A DNA stretch of 50,529 nt from Baffinella frigidus. Lineage: Eukaryota; Cryptophyceae; Cryptomonadales; Baffinellaceae. The notes under the pieces were generated by a model. The model had not been told where the DNA came from. It made no database searches and saw nothing but the letters and a program-made list of their open reading frames with translations. Positions 30,770 to 40,395 of the stretch are shown piece by piece (the first letter of the stretch is position 1; the number at the start of each line of letters is the position of its first letter). The DNA is taken from positions 92,495 to 143,023 of the forward strand of contig MU647280.1 in the NCBI GenBank assembly GCA_026770585.1, read 5' to 3'. Both the position numbers and the translations under genes were made by a program.

Positions 30770-32769
30770 CGGGCGTGCCGCCGGTCGCATCCCTCGACCT
30801 CACCATCACCGCCACACTTCCCGACACCGACGCCTTCCGTCGGCTTCCGCTACGATTTTCGAATCTCTCCGCCTGTCACCAGCCTACAAGATGCGGGAGG
30901 AGAGTAACGCGGAAGCCCACAGGACTCACTCGTGAAGAAACCTATGCGATCGCGCTCGTTGCCCGCTTTGCCTTCGACCACCGCTCTCGCACCTCAGCGA
31001 GGGCTTAGAGGGAGTTCACGCGCAGCAGCCCTTGGCACCTCGAAGGGGGGGAGAACAGTCGACCCGCGCACCACCATCAACTACAACACCGTCGCTCACC
31101 ACTCTCGCACTACTGCGAGGACTGGAGGAGCTCATGCTCCTCACCACTCTCGCACCACTGCGAGGGCTGGAGGAGCTCGTGCCCCGCCCTTCGAAGGCTG
31201 AAGGAACCCTCGCCCTCGCCTTCGTCGTCAACTCCGCGTCCCCGCTCACCCCTCCAGCATCTCAGCGAGGGCTGGAGGAGTCTAAGCGAGGCGACTCTTC
31301 ATCACCGTATAACTCGCCACCTCCTCTCGTCAACCTCGCACCTCAGCGAGGGCCGAGAGAGTCAGCCCACCGAGACCAACCTCGGCAGGCAGGAGGAGAG
31401 GACACTCCATCCTCTCCTCCTTATAAAACGCGTTCAAAAGATAGAAAGAGCAGCTCCAAAACAACCCCGCTGTCTACCCTGAGCAGGAGAGCAGCGAGAG
31501 GAGCCACTCTCGGTAACGCTGACCAGAGTTAAGGACCGCATGTAACCCAAAGACTGGAATAACATCCGCTCCTCGGAAACGTGTAAGACCCGAGAAACCT
31601 ATCTTTCCCCGAAAGCAAGCACCCGGAAGCGAGCACAGAACAGACTCGCCCCTCTCGAACCTGAGTATCTAACTCTTACCCTCAAAACCATCACCTTTCC
31701 GGCCTTTCTTCCCCCTCCCCATCTGTGGCCATGGAGCAGGACGGAAGACGCAGCAACAGAGGAGTCATCCTCTCCGTTTCGGAAGGCCCAACAGGACAGC
31801 GCCCTCCCAACTCTCGATTCCTCTCGACTCAACTCTCTGAAAGACCAGAACTCGAACCTTCTATCTTGAACGATTACCTTAGGATCCAAACCAAAAGAAG
31901 TATAGTATCCTCCCACAAACATGAAGCATTAGGAAGCAGGCTGTGACCTCTCGGGGCATCGATGCCTCCTCCCCTCCTGGTCTCCTTCGATGCCCAACCA
32001 AGCCCAGTGTTGGGAGAAGAATTCCTGCCTCCCCGCTAAATGCTCCTTCATGGAATCAATTCCCGCAAATAGGCACATGACAAGATAAGGGGTCTTCATT
32101 CTCACCGAGCTAGACAGCTCCCTCAAGAAAATACGTGCAGAACCTCGAGCGCTAACTGGAGTTTCCCTCCTTCCCCTTCCCAAAAAAGGTGACCCAGAAG
32201 GCAGAAAGATCAGGACTCCTCGCTCCTGCATACGCCCGGCTGAAACCAGGTGTTACCGTTCCGCTACCTCCTCTTCCTTTGATTCCCTTACCGAGACCTG
32301 AACATGGAAGAATAAGTACTCCTGGCTTGATCTACCCTAGCAACAAATCGTCTGAACAAAGCCCACTCCCAACTGGAGGTGCCCCTGTTACTGACCAACT
32401 CGAGCAGAATTCGCACGACGAACCTACGGGCCTCCTAAGCCTGAATGCCCTGACTGAAACATTAAAGAATGAAACCCAACTAAAATTAAGCTCAAAGGAA
32501 TCCTGCCTTTGAGAAGCCGGAGCTTACTGGAAAGAAAACAAACCTGCCACTAACCCGCGGACCTATCTATCCTTCCCTTCCAGGTGACGCCCCTCCTCAA
32601 GTCATGAGTCGCACTTACCTATCCACCTCCTTCTCGTCTAAAAGAAATTGATCTAACTTACACTCCTCAAAAGAGCAATTCAACTCTGCCCTCCGTTTTC
32701 AGGAAAACCTGCAAGCGGGATCCCCTCAACTCGTGCCTGAAAGGAGCTCTCCTCGATCCTGACTTCCCC
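30770..32769 (+). other. Long 3' noncoding region of the right copy
   Basis: Two kilobases homologous to 12,831-14,789 follow the TGA. A TATA-like CCTTATAAAACGCG sits at about 31,424; the left copy has CCTAAAAACGCG there. If this belongs to an LTR it could be the core promoter. The rest holds the hairpin array and no supported gene. Confidence 0.45.
30986..31351 (+). repeat. Hairpin array in the 3' noncoding region, right copy
   Basis: Five CTCGC-N6-GCGAG type units occur near 30,986, 31,100, 31,143, 31,258 and 31,337, most followed by GGCTGGAGGAG or a variant. Two adjacent units (31,100 and 31,143) correspond to a single unit in the left copy, so the array has gained a unit by a 43-bp tandem duplication. 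Confidence 0.65.
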
Positions 32770-32888
32770 GCCGACGATCTTCTGGGAAGCCATCTATAGC
32801 CTGACTACATTGCTCTTTATCCTCGTGAGCGAGGGTGAGAGACCAGCCTGAGCTGGATAGGTTACGAGCCTCAAGAGGCGTCAGAAGA

Positions 32889-32904
32889 TTTTCGTTGATT
32901 TCGT
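32889..32904 (-). mobile_element. Tail-only insertion of repeat R1 (16 bp)
   Basis: Between CGTCAGAAGA and AGAGGC the right copy has TTTTCGTTGATTTCGT, absent from the left copy. Its reverse complement is the ATCAACGAA-type tail of R1. AGA is repeated on both sides, a possible short target duplication. This looks like an extreme 5' truncation during target-primed reverse transcription. Confidence 0.55.
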
Positions 32905-33067
32905 AGAGGCACAAGCCTCCTCTGGCCACTTAAAAAACAACAACTTAAGGACGCTCTCTTGAGGAAGATTGACTTACATAAGTCAAAGGGAAGGAAAGAT
33001 GGGGACGTGATTATTACAAGGAAGGCAGCTAACGGCTCCAATTCCCTCCTCACGAGAAGGAGGAATT

Positions 33068-33238
33068 TCATCCCGCCAGGTATTTGTTTTAAATGGTTGG
33101 GAGTTCCCCGAATACATGAAATTTACCACACAATTGGTCACGTCCAGGGCTGGACAAGACTGATTTGGCCAATTGTGTAGTAAATTTCGTTGATTCGGGG
33201 AACTCCCAAGCATTTAAATCAAATACCTGGCGGGATTA
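33068..33238. mobile_element. 171-bp palindromic MITE with AATT target duplication
   Basis: The left end TCATCCCGCCAGGTATTTG and the right end (reverse complement TAATCCCGCCAGGTATTTG) continue pairing for about 65 bp each, leaving a short loop near 33,140-33,160. AATT flanks both sides (33,064-33,067 and 33,239-33,242). The left copy has a single AATT at the same place (GGAATTCGGGG, read in this orientation), which is the empty site. It has no coding capacity and could fold into a near-perfect hairpin RNA. Confidence 0.9.
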
Positions 33239-33442
33239 AATTCGGGGTCGGAGCTTCATCCGAAATTTGCCTGTCCATTCCTGTGTCCTTCTGCTCCCCG
33301 CGGCTCCCCGCGCCGCCTCCTGTGAGCAGATTCCCCTGCTTTACTTCTACCCGCTCATAGAGCACTGTTACCTGCTCCAGACCTTGCCAAGCTACACAGT
33401 CTGCGCGCGGCCCGGGAGACGATGAAGGCTCAGGCTGGGAAT

Positions 33443-33590
33443 GGTCTGCTTCATACACAGGAGTACCGGCTTCTCTCGAAGGCCACCAGGAAAGAGGCTG
33501 GGCGGTTGCACCAAGCGGTCTGCTTCATACACAGGAGTACCGGCTTCTCTCGAAGGCCATCAGGAAAGAGGCTGGGCGGTTGCACCAAGC
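33443..33590. repeat. 74-bp tandem duplication
   Basis: Two copies starting GGTCTGCTTCATACACAGG at 33,443 and 33,517 differ at about one base. The duplication lies just outside the terminal module of the right copy and upstream of a coiled-coil exon. Confidence 0.85.
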
Positions 33591-33599
33591 GGCGTCCCA

Positions 33600-33958
33600 G
33601 TCTAGGATCCGGGGCAGGGTCGCTTCTCTGACTGTCCAGCTTGGTGTCGTTTATGCCGCGGCGTCAGCATCTTCTGCAGATCTCGCAGATCTCCAGCTCC
33701 TGTTCGAGCGTGCAGAGTCGCACAGCAGACATTTGCAGGACGCACATGCGTCCGAGGTCGGCGAGCAGCAGCTTTTGCGGGCAGAAATCGCACGTCTCAC
33801 CTCAGTCTCTAACGATAGCGAGGGTGCGCGGCAAGATGCTCAAGAGCAGTTAGACACATCGCTCCTGGTGTCGCAGTCACTCCGACAGGCGCTGGATGGC
33901 GTCCTTGCGGACGTTGCCCTGCATCGTGCCGCTGCACCAGGCGCTTCACTCCTAGTTG
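33600..33958 (+). CDS. Coiled-coil exon, host-like, partial
   Basis: The frame has no start of its own that I trust. From about 33,640 it encodes a helical segment with heptads (DLQLLFERAES and QQLLRAEIARLTS and DAQEQLDTSLLVSQSLRQAL). Splice signals are plausible but not certain: CTGTCCAG upstream, and a GT near 33,958 (CTAGTTGTACTC). A following exon may start after CACCACAG at 34,049. No family is recognised. Confidence 0.4.
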
Positions 33959-34049
33959 TACTCTCCCCACCCTAATCCCCACACTTCCTCTCAAACTCTG
34001 CATCACCCACCTGCGCCCCTCCAACCCCAAACACCAGACCCTGCACCCC

Positions 34050-34202
34050 ACCACAGGCGTCTGTGTCCTCGGAGCTCGTGGCACCTTTCCTGGTCGTCGT
34101 CGACAAGGACTGCCTCGATTCGGAGAAGACCAAGGAGCTGTCATCCATGCTGAACGAAGGCAGTCCCCCCCGCCCTGGCAGAGTGGATCGATCCTTTTTT
34201 TG
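34050..34202 (+). CDS. Possible second exon, short
   Basis: After a CACCACAG acceptor-like site the frame reads VSSELVAPFLVVVDKDCLD and continues to TGA at 34,200-34,202. The preceding 90 bases are C-rich with no G runs, as in a small intron. This may join the coiled-coil exon at 33.6-33.96 kb; phase cannot be proven. Confidence 0.3.
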
Positions 34203-34209
34203 AAGCCAT

Positions 34210-34640
34210 TGTCCAACCAGGGCTTAGGGTTGAGGTTTGTGCAGGGCTTAGGGTTGAGGTTTGAGGGTTGAGGTTCGATGATTTATGGTTTAGGGTTTGG
34301 GGTTCGGGTGCTTTGGTGCTCGGGGTTTTGGGTTTGGGGTTGGGGTTGATGGTTAAGGTTTCAGGGTGTAGGGTTTGGGGTTTAGGATTTAGGGTTTGGG
34401 GTTCAGGTTGTGGGTTTTAGGGTTTTAGGGTTTAGGTTGCTTGATTGATGGTTTATGGTTCTGGGTCCAGGGTTTTGGGAGTAGGGGTAGGGTGTAGGGT
34501 GAAGGGTTCAGGGTGTAGGGTTCAGTGTGTAGGGTGTAGGGTTTAGGTTTTAGGTTTTGGGGTTTAGGTTTTAGGGATTGGGGTTTATGATGTATAGTTT
34601 AGGGTTTAAGGTACAGGGATTCAGGCCCCAGACCCAAAAC
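34210..34640. repeat. Telomere-like degenerate heptamer tract, part 1
   Basis: The plus strand is a run of GGTTTAGGG, GGTTGAGG and GGGTTTGGGG variants with G runs about every seven bases. No ORF is meaningful here. A non-repeat segment (34,640-35,290) interrupts the tract. Confidence 0.9.
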
Positions 34641-34664
34641 CCGTAACCCCAAAAACCAAACTCT

Positions 34665-35043
34665 CATCAGGTCCCCTGCCATCACCTCATCGGCGCGTTC
34701 AGGCATGAGAAATGCCCGAAGGACGCGAACCTCTGCGACCTTCTCGAGCACTCTTCCGTTCGAACATGGTGCGAACAGACCCCGTTGAACGGGATCGGCG
34801 AGGTGACGGAACCCTTCACCATCAGCGAGATCAAATGCGACGCAAAGATCCGGCCACTCCCTTGCGGGCCTGCCCGAAACGGGAAGCGCAAAAAGTTCGG
34901 GCGTTTTAAGTCTAGGATGGAGCTGGTGTCAAACATCATTAAGAAGGGCGCGAACGGGTCTACATTCGGCACCACAAAGTGCGCGAAGTGTGGCGTGGCT
35001 GGGCACAACAAGGCGTCGTGCGGCAAGGGAACCCGCGCGTAGA
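34665..35043 (+). CDS. MULE-type transposase C-terminal exon with CCHC zinc knuckle, partial
   Basis: The frame is open from an AG acceptor-like site (CTCTCATCAG) near 34,669 and ends in TAG at 35,041. It encodes an N-terminal part with Cys residues, a basic linker (ARNGKRKKFGRFKSRMEL) and CAKCGVAGHNKASC. That order, a basic Arg/Lys linker then C-x2-C-x4-H-x4-C close to the C-terminus, is characteristic of Mutator-like transposases and FAR1-type derivatives. The catalytic DDE and SWIM parts are not in the window, so this is a fragment or last exon. Other CCHC proteins remain possible. Confidence 0.5.
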
Positions 35044-35289
35044 ACAGCTCGCAGCTGCGTGTACCGAGATGCCAATGTTTGAATCAATAAATGAATATCT
35101 CCAATTCACGCAGGCGGTGCCCAAAAAATGTTTTGGGGGTCGGATCTTGGGATCGAGGTTCGATGAGGACCGAGGATGATGGTGTTGTCGGCATGCTCCA
35201 ATGGTTTGAAAGAGACCCTGAGACACTGAAAGGCAAATGTTACAGTTTGCCATTCGAGGATGTTGGCTCCAGAAGCCCCTAACAACAGA

Positions 35290-38246
35290 GGTTTAGGATA
35301 GATGGGTTAAGGTGTAGGTTGGCGATCGAGGCAGTATGGTTTAGGGAGTAGGTTTAAGTCAAAGAGCGGTTGGTGTTGGGGGATTAGGGATTAGGGTTCG
35401 AGGTTTGGGGTTCGGGGTGTGGGGTCGAGGATCTAGGGTGCAGGGATTGGGGATGCGGTTTCAGGATCGGCGTTGGGAGGTCAGGGTGCAGGGGTTGGGG
35501 CGTAGGGTAGAGTGTGTGGTGTTCGGTGATGGCGGAGTGTTGAGGTTAGTGGTTTTGTGGTTTCGGGTTCAGGGGTGTTTTGGGGGTAAGGTGTTGGAGG
35601 TTGAGGGGTCCGGGTTTGGGGTTTAGTAGATGGGGTTGGGGGAGGAGGATGTAGGGTTTAGAGTTTAGGGTTTGAGAAGTGGGGTGTAGGGTTCGGGGTT
35701 CAGGATTGGGGGTCTGGGCTTGAGGACCGAGGGTGGAGGGTTCGGGGTTTGGGGTTGACTGTTCACGATTCAGGGTTGATGGTGCAGGGCGAAGAGATGA
35801 GGGTGTAATGTGCGGAGATCAGAGGTGAGGGTGGAGAGTTGATTGTTGAGGAGGAAGGGGTTCGAGTTGAGGTTGTAGGGTGGAGGGATCAGGGATGAGG
35901 GTTTGGTGTGTAACGAAAGTGGGGTTTGGGATTGAGTGTGAAGAGATGAGGGATGATGGTTTAGGATATAGGGTGTAGGATTTGAGGTTGAGTGTTGAGG
36001 GTTTAGGGATTTGGTTTCAGGGTCGAGCAATGGGGGTTTAGTGATTAGGGTTGAGGGTTCATGATCCAGGGTGTAGGGGTTGGGGTTTAGGGTTTCGGAT
36101 TTAGGGGCTGGGGTGTAGGGTTTGGGGTGTAGGGCTTAGGGTTTAGGATGTAGGGTTCGGGGTGTAGGGTTTGGGGTTGAGTGTTGAGGGAAAAGGGTTG
36201 AGGGTTGAGGGTTGAGGGCTGAGGGTGTGGGGATTGGGGTTGAGTGTTTGGGGGTCAGGGTGTGGTGTAGAGTGTGTAGGGGTCAGTGAGTGTCGAGAGT
36301 TGAGGATGGAGGTTTCGTGGTTTGGGGTGAAGAGGTGGTTTGGGTTGAGGGATTTGGGGTCAAGAGGTGAGAGTTGAGGGTTTTGAATGTGGGATTTGGG
36401 CGGAGGATTGGGGGTCTGGGATAAGGGAATTGGGATGGGGGGTTTACGGAGCGTGGTTGAGGGACTGTGGTTGAGGCTTGAGGGTTTGGGGTTGAGGGTT
36501 TGGGGTTTGGGGGTTAGGGTTCAGGTATTGGGGTTCAGGAATTGGGCTGGAGGGGTTGGGGGTTCGGGTTTAGGGTCGAGGGTTGGGGGCTTAGGGATTA
36601 GGGCTTAAGGTGTAGAGATCAGAGTTCATGGTTGAGAGTTGAGGGTGGAGAATGCAAGGTGTGGAGATGAGGGAGTAGAGCGACGAGTTTAGGGTTTAAG
36701 ATGTTGGGGGTGGGGTTTCGGGTTTGGTGTTGGGGGATGACGGAGGAGGGGTTGGGGTTGAGGGTGCAGGGTTGAAGGTTGAGTGTTGAGGGTTTAAGGG
36801 TTGGTATTTAGGGGTGAGGGTGCAGGGTGTAGGGTGTAGGGTTTAGGGTTCAGGGTGTTGGGTTAAGTGTGTAGGGGTCAGTGCGTGTCGAGAGTTGAGG
36901 ATGGGGGTTTCGTGGTCTGGGGTGAAGGGGTGGCTGGGGTTAAGGGGTTTGGGGTCAAGAGTTGGGGGTTGAGGGGTTGGCAACAGGGAGTTAGATTGGA
37001 GGATTTCGGGTTTAGGATCTAGGAATTGGGATTTGGGGTTTAGGGTCCAGGGTGCAGGGTTTGGGGTTGAGACTTGAGGGTTGAGAGTTGAGGGTCTGGG
37101 GTCTGGGGTTCAGGGCTCAGGGTCGAGGGTTCAGGGTTTGGGGTTTGGGCTTGGGGGTTTGGCGAATAGAAACTAGGGTGTAGGGTTTAGGGTTCAGGGA
37201 TTAGGGCTTGAGGTGTGGAGATCAGAGTTCAGTGTTGAGAGTTGAGGGTTGAGAATGCAAGGTGTGGATTTGAGGGTGTAGGGTGAGGAGGTCAGGGATC
37301 AAGATTTGGTGTTTGGGGTCTGGGGATTCGGGTTTGGTGTTGGGGGATTAGGGTGGAGGGTTTGGGGTTTAGGGTGCAGGGTTGAAGGTTGAGGGTTTGG
37401 GATGTAGAGGTAGGTGTTCATTTAGGGTTGAGGGTGCAGTGTTTGGGGCCAAGGGATTGTGGTTTAGACTCTAGGATCGTGGGATTGGAGATTGGGGTTC
37501 AGGGTGTTGGGTTGAGGGATGAGAGATTGGGGTTCGAGGGGTGGGGTTTATGTTTGGGGGATTAGGTTTCAGGGTTCAGAGAGGGTTTAGGGTTCAGGGT
37601 TTGGGGTTTAGGGTTTGGGGTTTAGGGTTTAAGGATTACGGTTTAAGGTTGAGGGTTTAATGTTTGGTGTTGAGGGTTTAAGGTTTAGGGTGGAGGGTGG
37701 AGTGTCTAGGGGTCAGTGAGTGTCGAGAGTTGAGGATGGAGGTTTCGTGGTTGGAGGTGAAGGGGTGGTTTGGGTTGAGGGGTTTGGGGTCAAGAGGTGG
37801 GGGTTTAGGGTTTTGCATTTGGGATGTAGGGTGGAGGATGTGGGGTTCAGGGTTTGGGAATTGGGATTTGGGGTTTAGGGTTCGAGGATCAGAGATTGGG
37901 GTTGAGGCTTGAGGGTTGAGAGTTGAGGGTTCGGGGTTGAGGGTTGAGGGTTTAGGGTTAAGGGTTTGGGACTGAGGCTTTGGGGTTCGGGGAATAGGAA
38001 CTAGGATTTAGGGTTTAGGGTTCAGGGATTAGGGCTTGCGGTGTGGAGATCAGAGTTCAGTGTTGAGAGTTGAGGGTTGAGAATGCAAGGTGTGGAGTTG
38101 AGGGTGTAGGGTGAGGAGGTCAGGGATCAAGATTTGGTGTTTGGGGTCTGGGGATTCGGGTTTGGTGTTGGGAGATTAGGGAGGAGGGTTTGGGGTTTAG
38201 GGTGCAGGGTTGAAGGTTGAGGGTTTGGGATGTAGAGGTAGGTGTT
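35290..38246. repeat. Telomere-like degenerate heptamer tract, part 2, with higher-order repeats
   Basis: The G-rich strand is always plus. Variants of TTTAGGG, TTGAGGG, TTTGGGG and TTCAGGG dominate. Above the 7-base rhythm there is a higher-order structure: a block beginning GGGGTCAGTGAGTGTCGAGA recurs at about 36,270, 36,870, 37,700 and 39,200, and 37,190-37,435 is nearly identical to 38,000-38,246. Apparent ORFs (Gly/Leu/Val-rich on plus, Pro/Thr/His-rich on minus) are translations of the satellite. Confidence 0.9.
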
Positions 38247-39000
38247 GATTGGTGGGGGCTCCCAGGTGGGGGTAGGGGTGGAGGGTGATTGGTAGGCTCC
38301 CGGTGGGAGTGGGAGCGGAGGGCGAGCCGGTGGAGGAACGCGAGAGGGGATCTTCTCGAGAAAGCGACCGTTGATGTTTCTTTTTTGTCGAGGACGGGCA
38401 ACATCCGGGGACCTGGGGCTCCAGGTCCCCGGATCCTGGGTAGGCTTGGCGATGTGGACCGGTGAAGCGCCGACGCGGTAGGGCGGCGGATGAGGAAGCG
38501 AGACGCGGTGCATGGGACATGGAGCGGCGCGAAGCTCCAACGGACCGGAGCGGAGGAGAGCGGCGGGAGACTCCGGAGCGGGCGCGTCGCGCGGCAGGAT
38601 CAAGTGGGTAGGCCCCGCTCTCCTTGAGAGCGGGACGGGAAAGGCTAGGAAGAGAGGTGTGAGTGACGGGCGCGGCGGGAGTAGTGGCGGTAGTGGCGGA
38701 GCGGTAGGAGCAGCGGGAAAGGTGGGAAGGACGGCGGGATGCATCTCGCTCCGGGATTGTCCCCTCTCTCCGAAAGGAAAGGGCGGAAGGATAGGGGAAT
38801 GGACACGGGAAGCTGCGGGAAGGCGGGCGCGGCGAGACGAAAGGGGCAACAAATCGAGAAAAGGGTAGGAGGTGGAGTTAGAATCCATCCGGAAAATGCT
38901 CGTATGAGCGGCCGACACGGGGTACAGTAAGTGGCACAATGCGTAGCATGTGCGGCGCTGACGCTGGTTGTTTGGCAATAAATTATCAATCTCTCTCTCT
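38247..39000 (+). mobile_element. Insertion in the satellite sharing the R2 3' end
   Basis: The satellite pattern stops at about 38,247 and resumes at 39,001, where the sequence matches 37,515 onward. The insert contains an inverted pair around 38,404-38,435 (GGGGACCTGG with CCAGGTCCCC) and a GC-rich body. Its last 110 bp match the end of the R2 insertion at 28,937-29,041, ending CAATAAATTATCAATCTCTCT. About 80 bp of satellite seem to be missing opposite it. No supported ORF. Confidence 0.65.
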
Positions 39001-39960
39001 TGAGGGATGAGAGATTGGGGTTCGAGGGGTGGGGTTTATGTTTGGGGGATTAGGTTTCAGGGTTCAGAGAGGGTTTAGGGTTCAGGGTTTGGGGTTTAGG
39101 GTTTGGGGTTTAGGGTTTGAGGATTGCGGTTTAAGGTTGAGGGTTTAAAGGTTAGGGTTGAGGATTTAAGGTTTAGGGTGGAGGGTGGAGTGTCTAGGGG
39201 TCAGTGAGTGTCGAGAGTTGAGGATGGAGGTTTCGTGGTTTGGGGTGAAGGGGTGGTTTGGGTTGAGGGGTTTGGGGTCAAGAGGTGGGGGTTTAGGGTT
39301 TTGCATTTGGGATTTAGGGTGGAGGATGTGGGGTTCAGGGTTTGGGAATTGGGATTTGGGGTTTAGGGTTCGAGAATCAGAGATTGTGGTTGAGGCTTGA
39401 GGGTTTAGGGTTGCGGGTTCGGGGTGTAGGGTTGAGGGTTTGGGGTTGAGGGTTTGGGGTTGGGGCTTTAGGGGTTGGGGAGGAGGGTTGGGGGTTTAGG
39501 GTTTAGGGATTAGGGTTGAGGGCTTGGTGTGTAGAGATCAGAGTTGAGTGGTGAGGATTGAAGGCCGATAATGCAGGGTGTGGGGTTGAGGGTGAAGGGT
39601 GACGAGGTCAGGGTTGAACATTTGGGGGTTGGAGGTCTGGGGGTGTTGGGGATTGGGGATGAGGGTGTGGGGTTTAGGTTGCAGGGTGGGAAGTCAGGTG
39701 TTTGGGGTTGAGGGATTGGTGTTTAGGGTTCAGGGTGCAAAGTTTGGGGCTAAGGGATTGGGGTGTAGGGTTCAGATCAGAGTTCAGGGATTGGAGATTG
39801 GGGTTGAGGGGGTTTGGTTTAGGATGTAGGGTGAAGAGACGAGGATTGAGGTTTCAGGGTTCAGAGATTGGTGTGTGGGGTGTAGGGTTTAGGCTTTGTG
39901 ATTTAGGGTGTAGGGTGTGGGGATGAGGGTTGGTTGGGGTTGGGAGATAAGGATTTGGTG
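39001..39960. repeat. Telomere-like degenerate heptamer tract, part 3
   Basis: This continues the satellite. 39,001-39,370 is nearly identical to 37,515-37,880. The last 500 bp are more divergent. Confidence 0.9.
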
Positions 39961-40395
39961 TCTGAACACAGACCGGACCCGACCCCCCCCCCCCTCCATT
40001 TGTTAAATTGGGTACCAGAGAGTGGTCTAAATGGTGCGTTGAGTGAACACTCTGGTACAAATGTAAGAAAACAGTTGAGGGTGTTCTCCAGAATAAGAAC
40101 ACGTACCGCCCATGGGGTGGCGAGGGGGTCCCACCAGACAAAAAGAGGTCCTAGGCAGGAGCCTGTTGATCACTAAAGGGATGCTCCAATCCCGTTATTC
40201 ACCATAGGGTGAATATTGACCCTCACTCGAAAAGAGAAGGTGCCAGAGCTCTGCCGTAGGGTGTATGCGCCTACAGGTCACATAAGGGATGGATGCATAG
40301 ACACTACTGTACAGTGTGCAGGCTCGCGAGTGGCCACTGTAGAACGGAAGCAGAAACTGGACGCGCATCAATAGTTTGGCCGGTTATTTATTACA
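39961..40395. other. Unique noncoding stretch downstream of the oxygenase gene
   Basis: No gene is visible. A poly-C run at about 39,983 separates it from the satellite. It may contain the 3' untranslated region of the minus-strand oxygenase gene; an AATAAA on the minus strand lies just past its stop codon, near 40,386-40,391. Confidence 0.4.

Larger units (their letters stand above)
23579..33368 (+). mobile_element. Right copy of the large paired element (plus orientation)
   Basis: This is the inverted partner of 12,449-20,591. It starts inside the winged-helix gene (the first 77 codons are missing) and ends at the same terminal module. It has accumulated a nonsense change (26,876), a 1.65-kb insertion (27,392-29,041), a 16-bp repeat tail (32,889) and a palindromic MITE (33,068-33,238), none of which is in the left copy. 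These give a relative order of events after the copies separated. The downstream membrane ORF is nevertheless intact. Confidence 0.75.
32770..33368 (+). repeat. LTR-like terminal module of the right copy, with two nested insertions
   Basis: This matches 12,449-12,830 in reverse complement and 45,560-45,960 more distantly. The element's homology ends at about 33,368 (TAGAGCACTGTTA here). The nested insertions are a 16-bp R1 tail at 32,889 and a 171-bp MITE at 33,068. Confidence 0.5.

Noticed and set aside
12449-33368. The inverted pair as a pure assembly artefact
   Set aside because: The arms differ by many substitutions, and the right arm has unique insertions with an identifiable empty site in the left, so both must be real sequences. 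Their adjacency still needs long reads.
35405-39926. Gly/Val/Leu-rich plus-strand and Pro/Thr/His-rich minus-strand frames in the satellite
   Set aside because: Period-7 repeats read in three frames give such strings without selection.
34210-39960. A functional chromosome-end telomere
   Set aside because: The repeats are highly degenerate, internal, interrupted by insertions and followed by genes on both sides.
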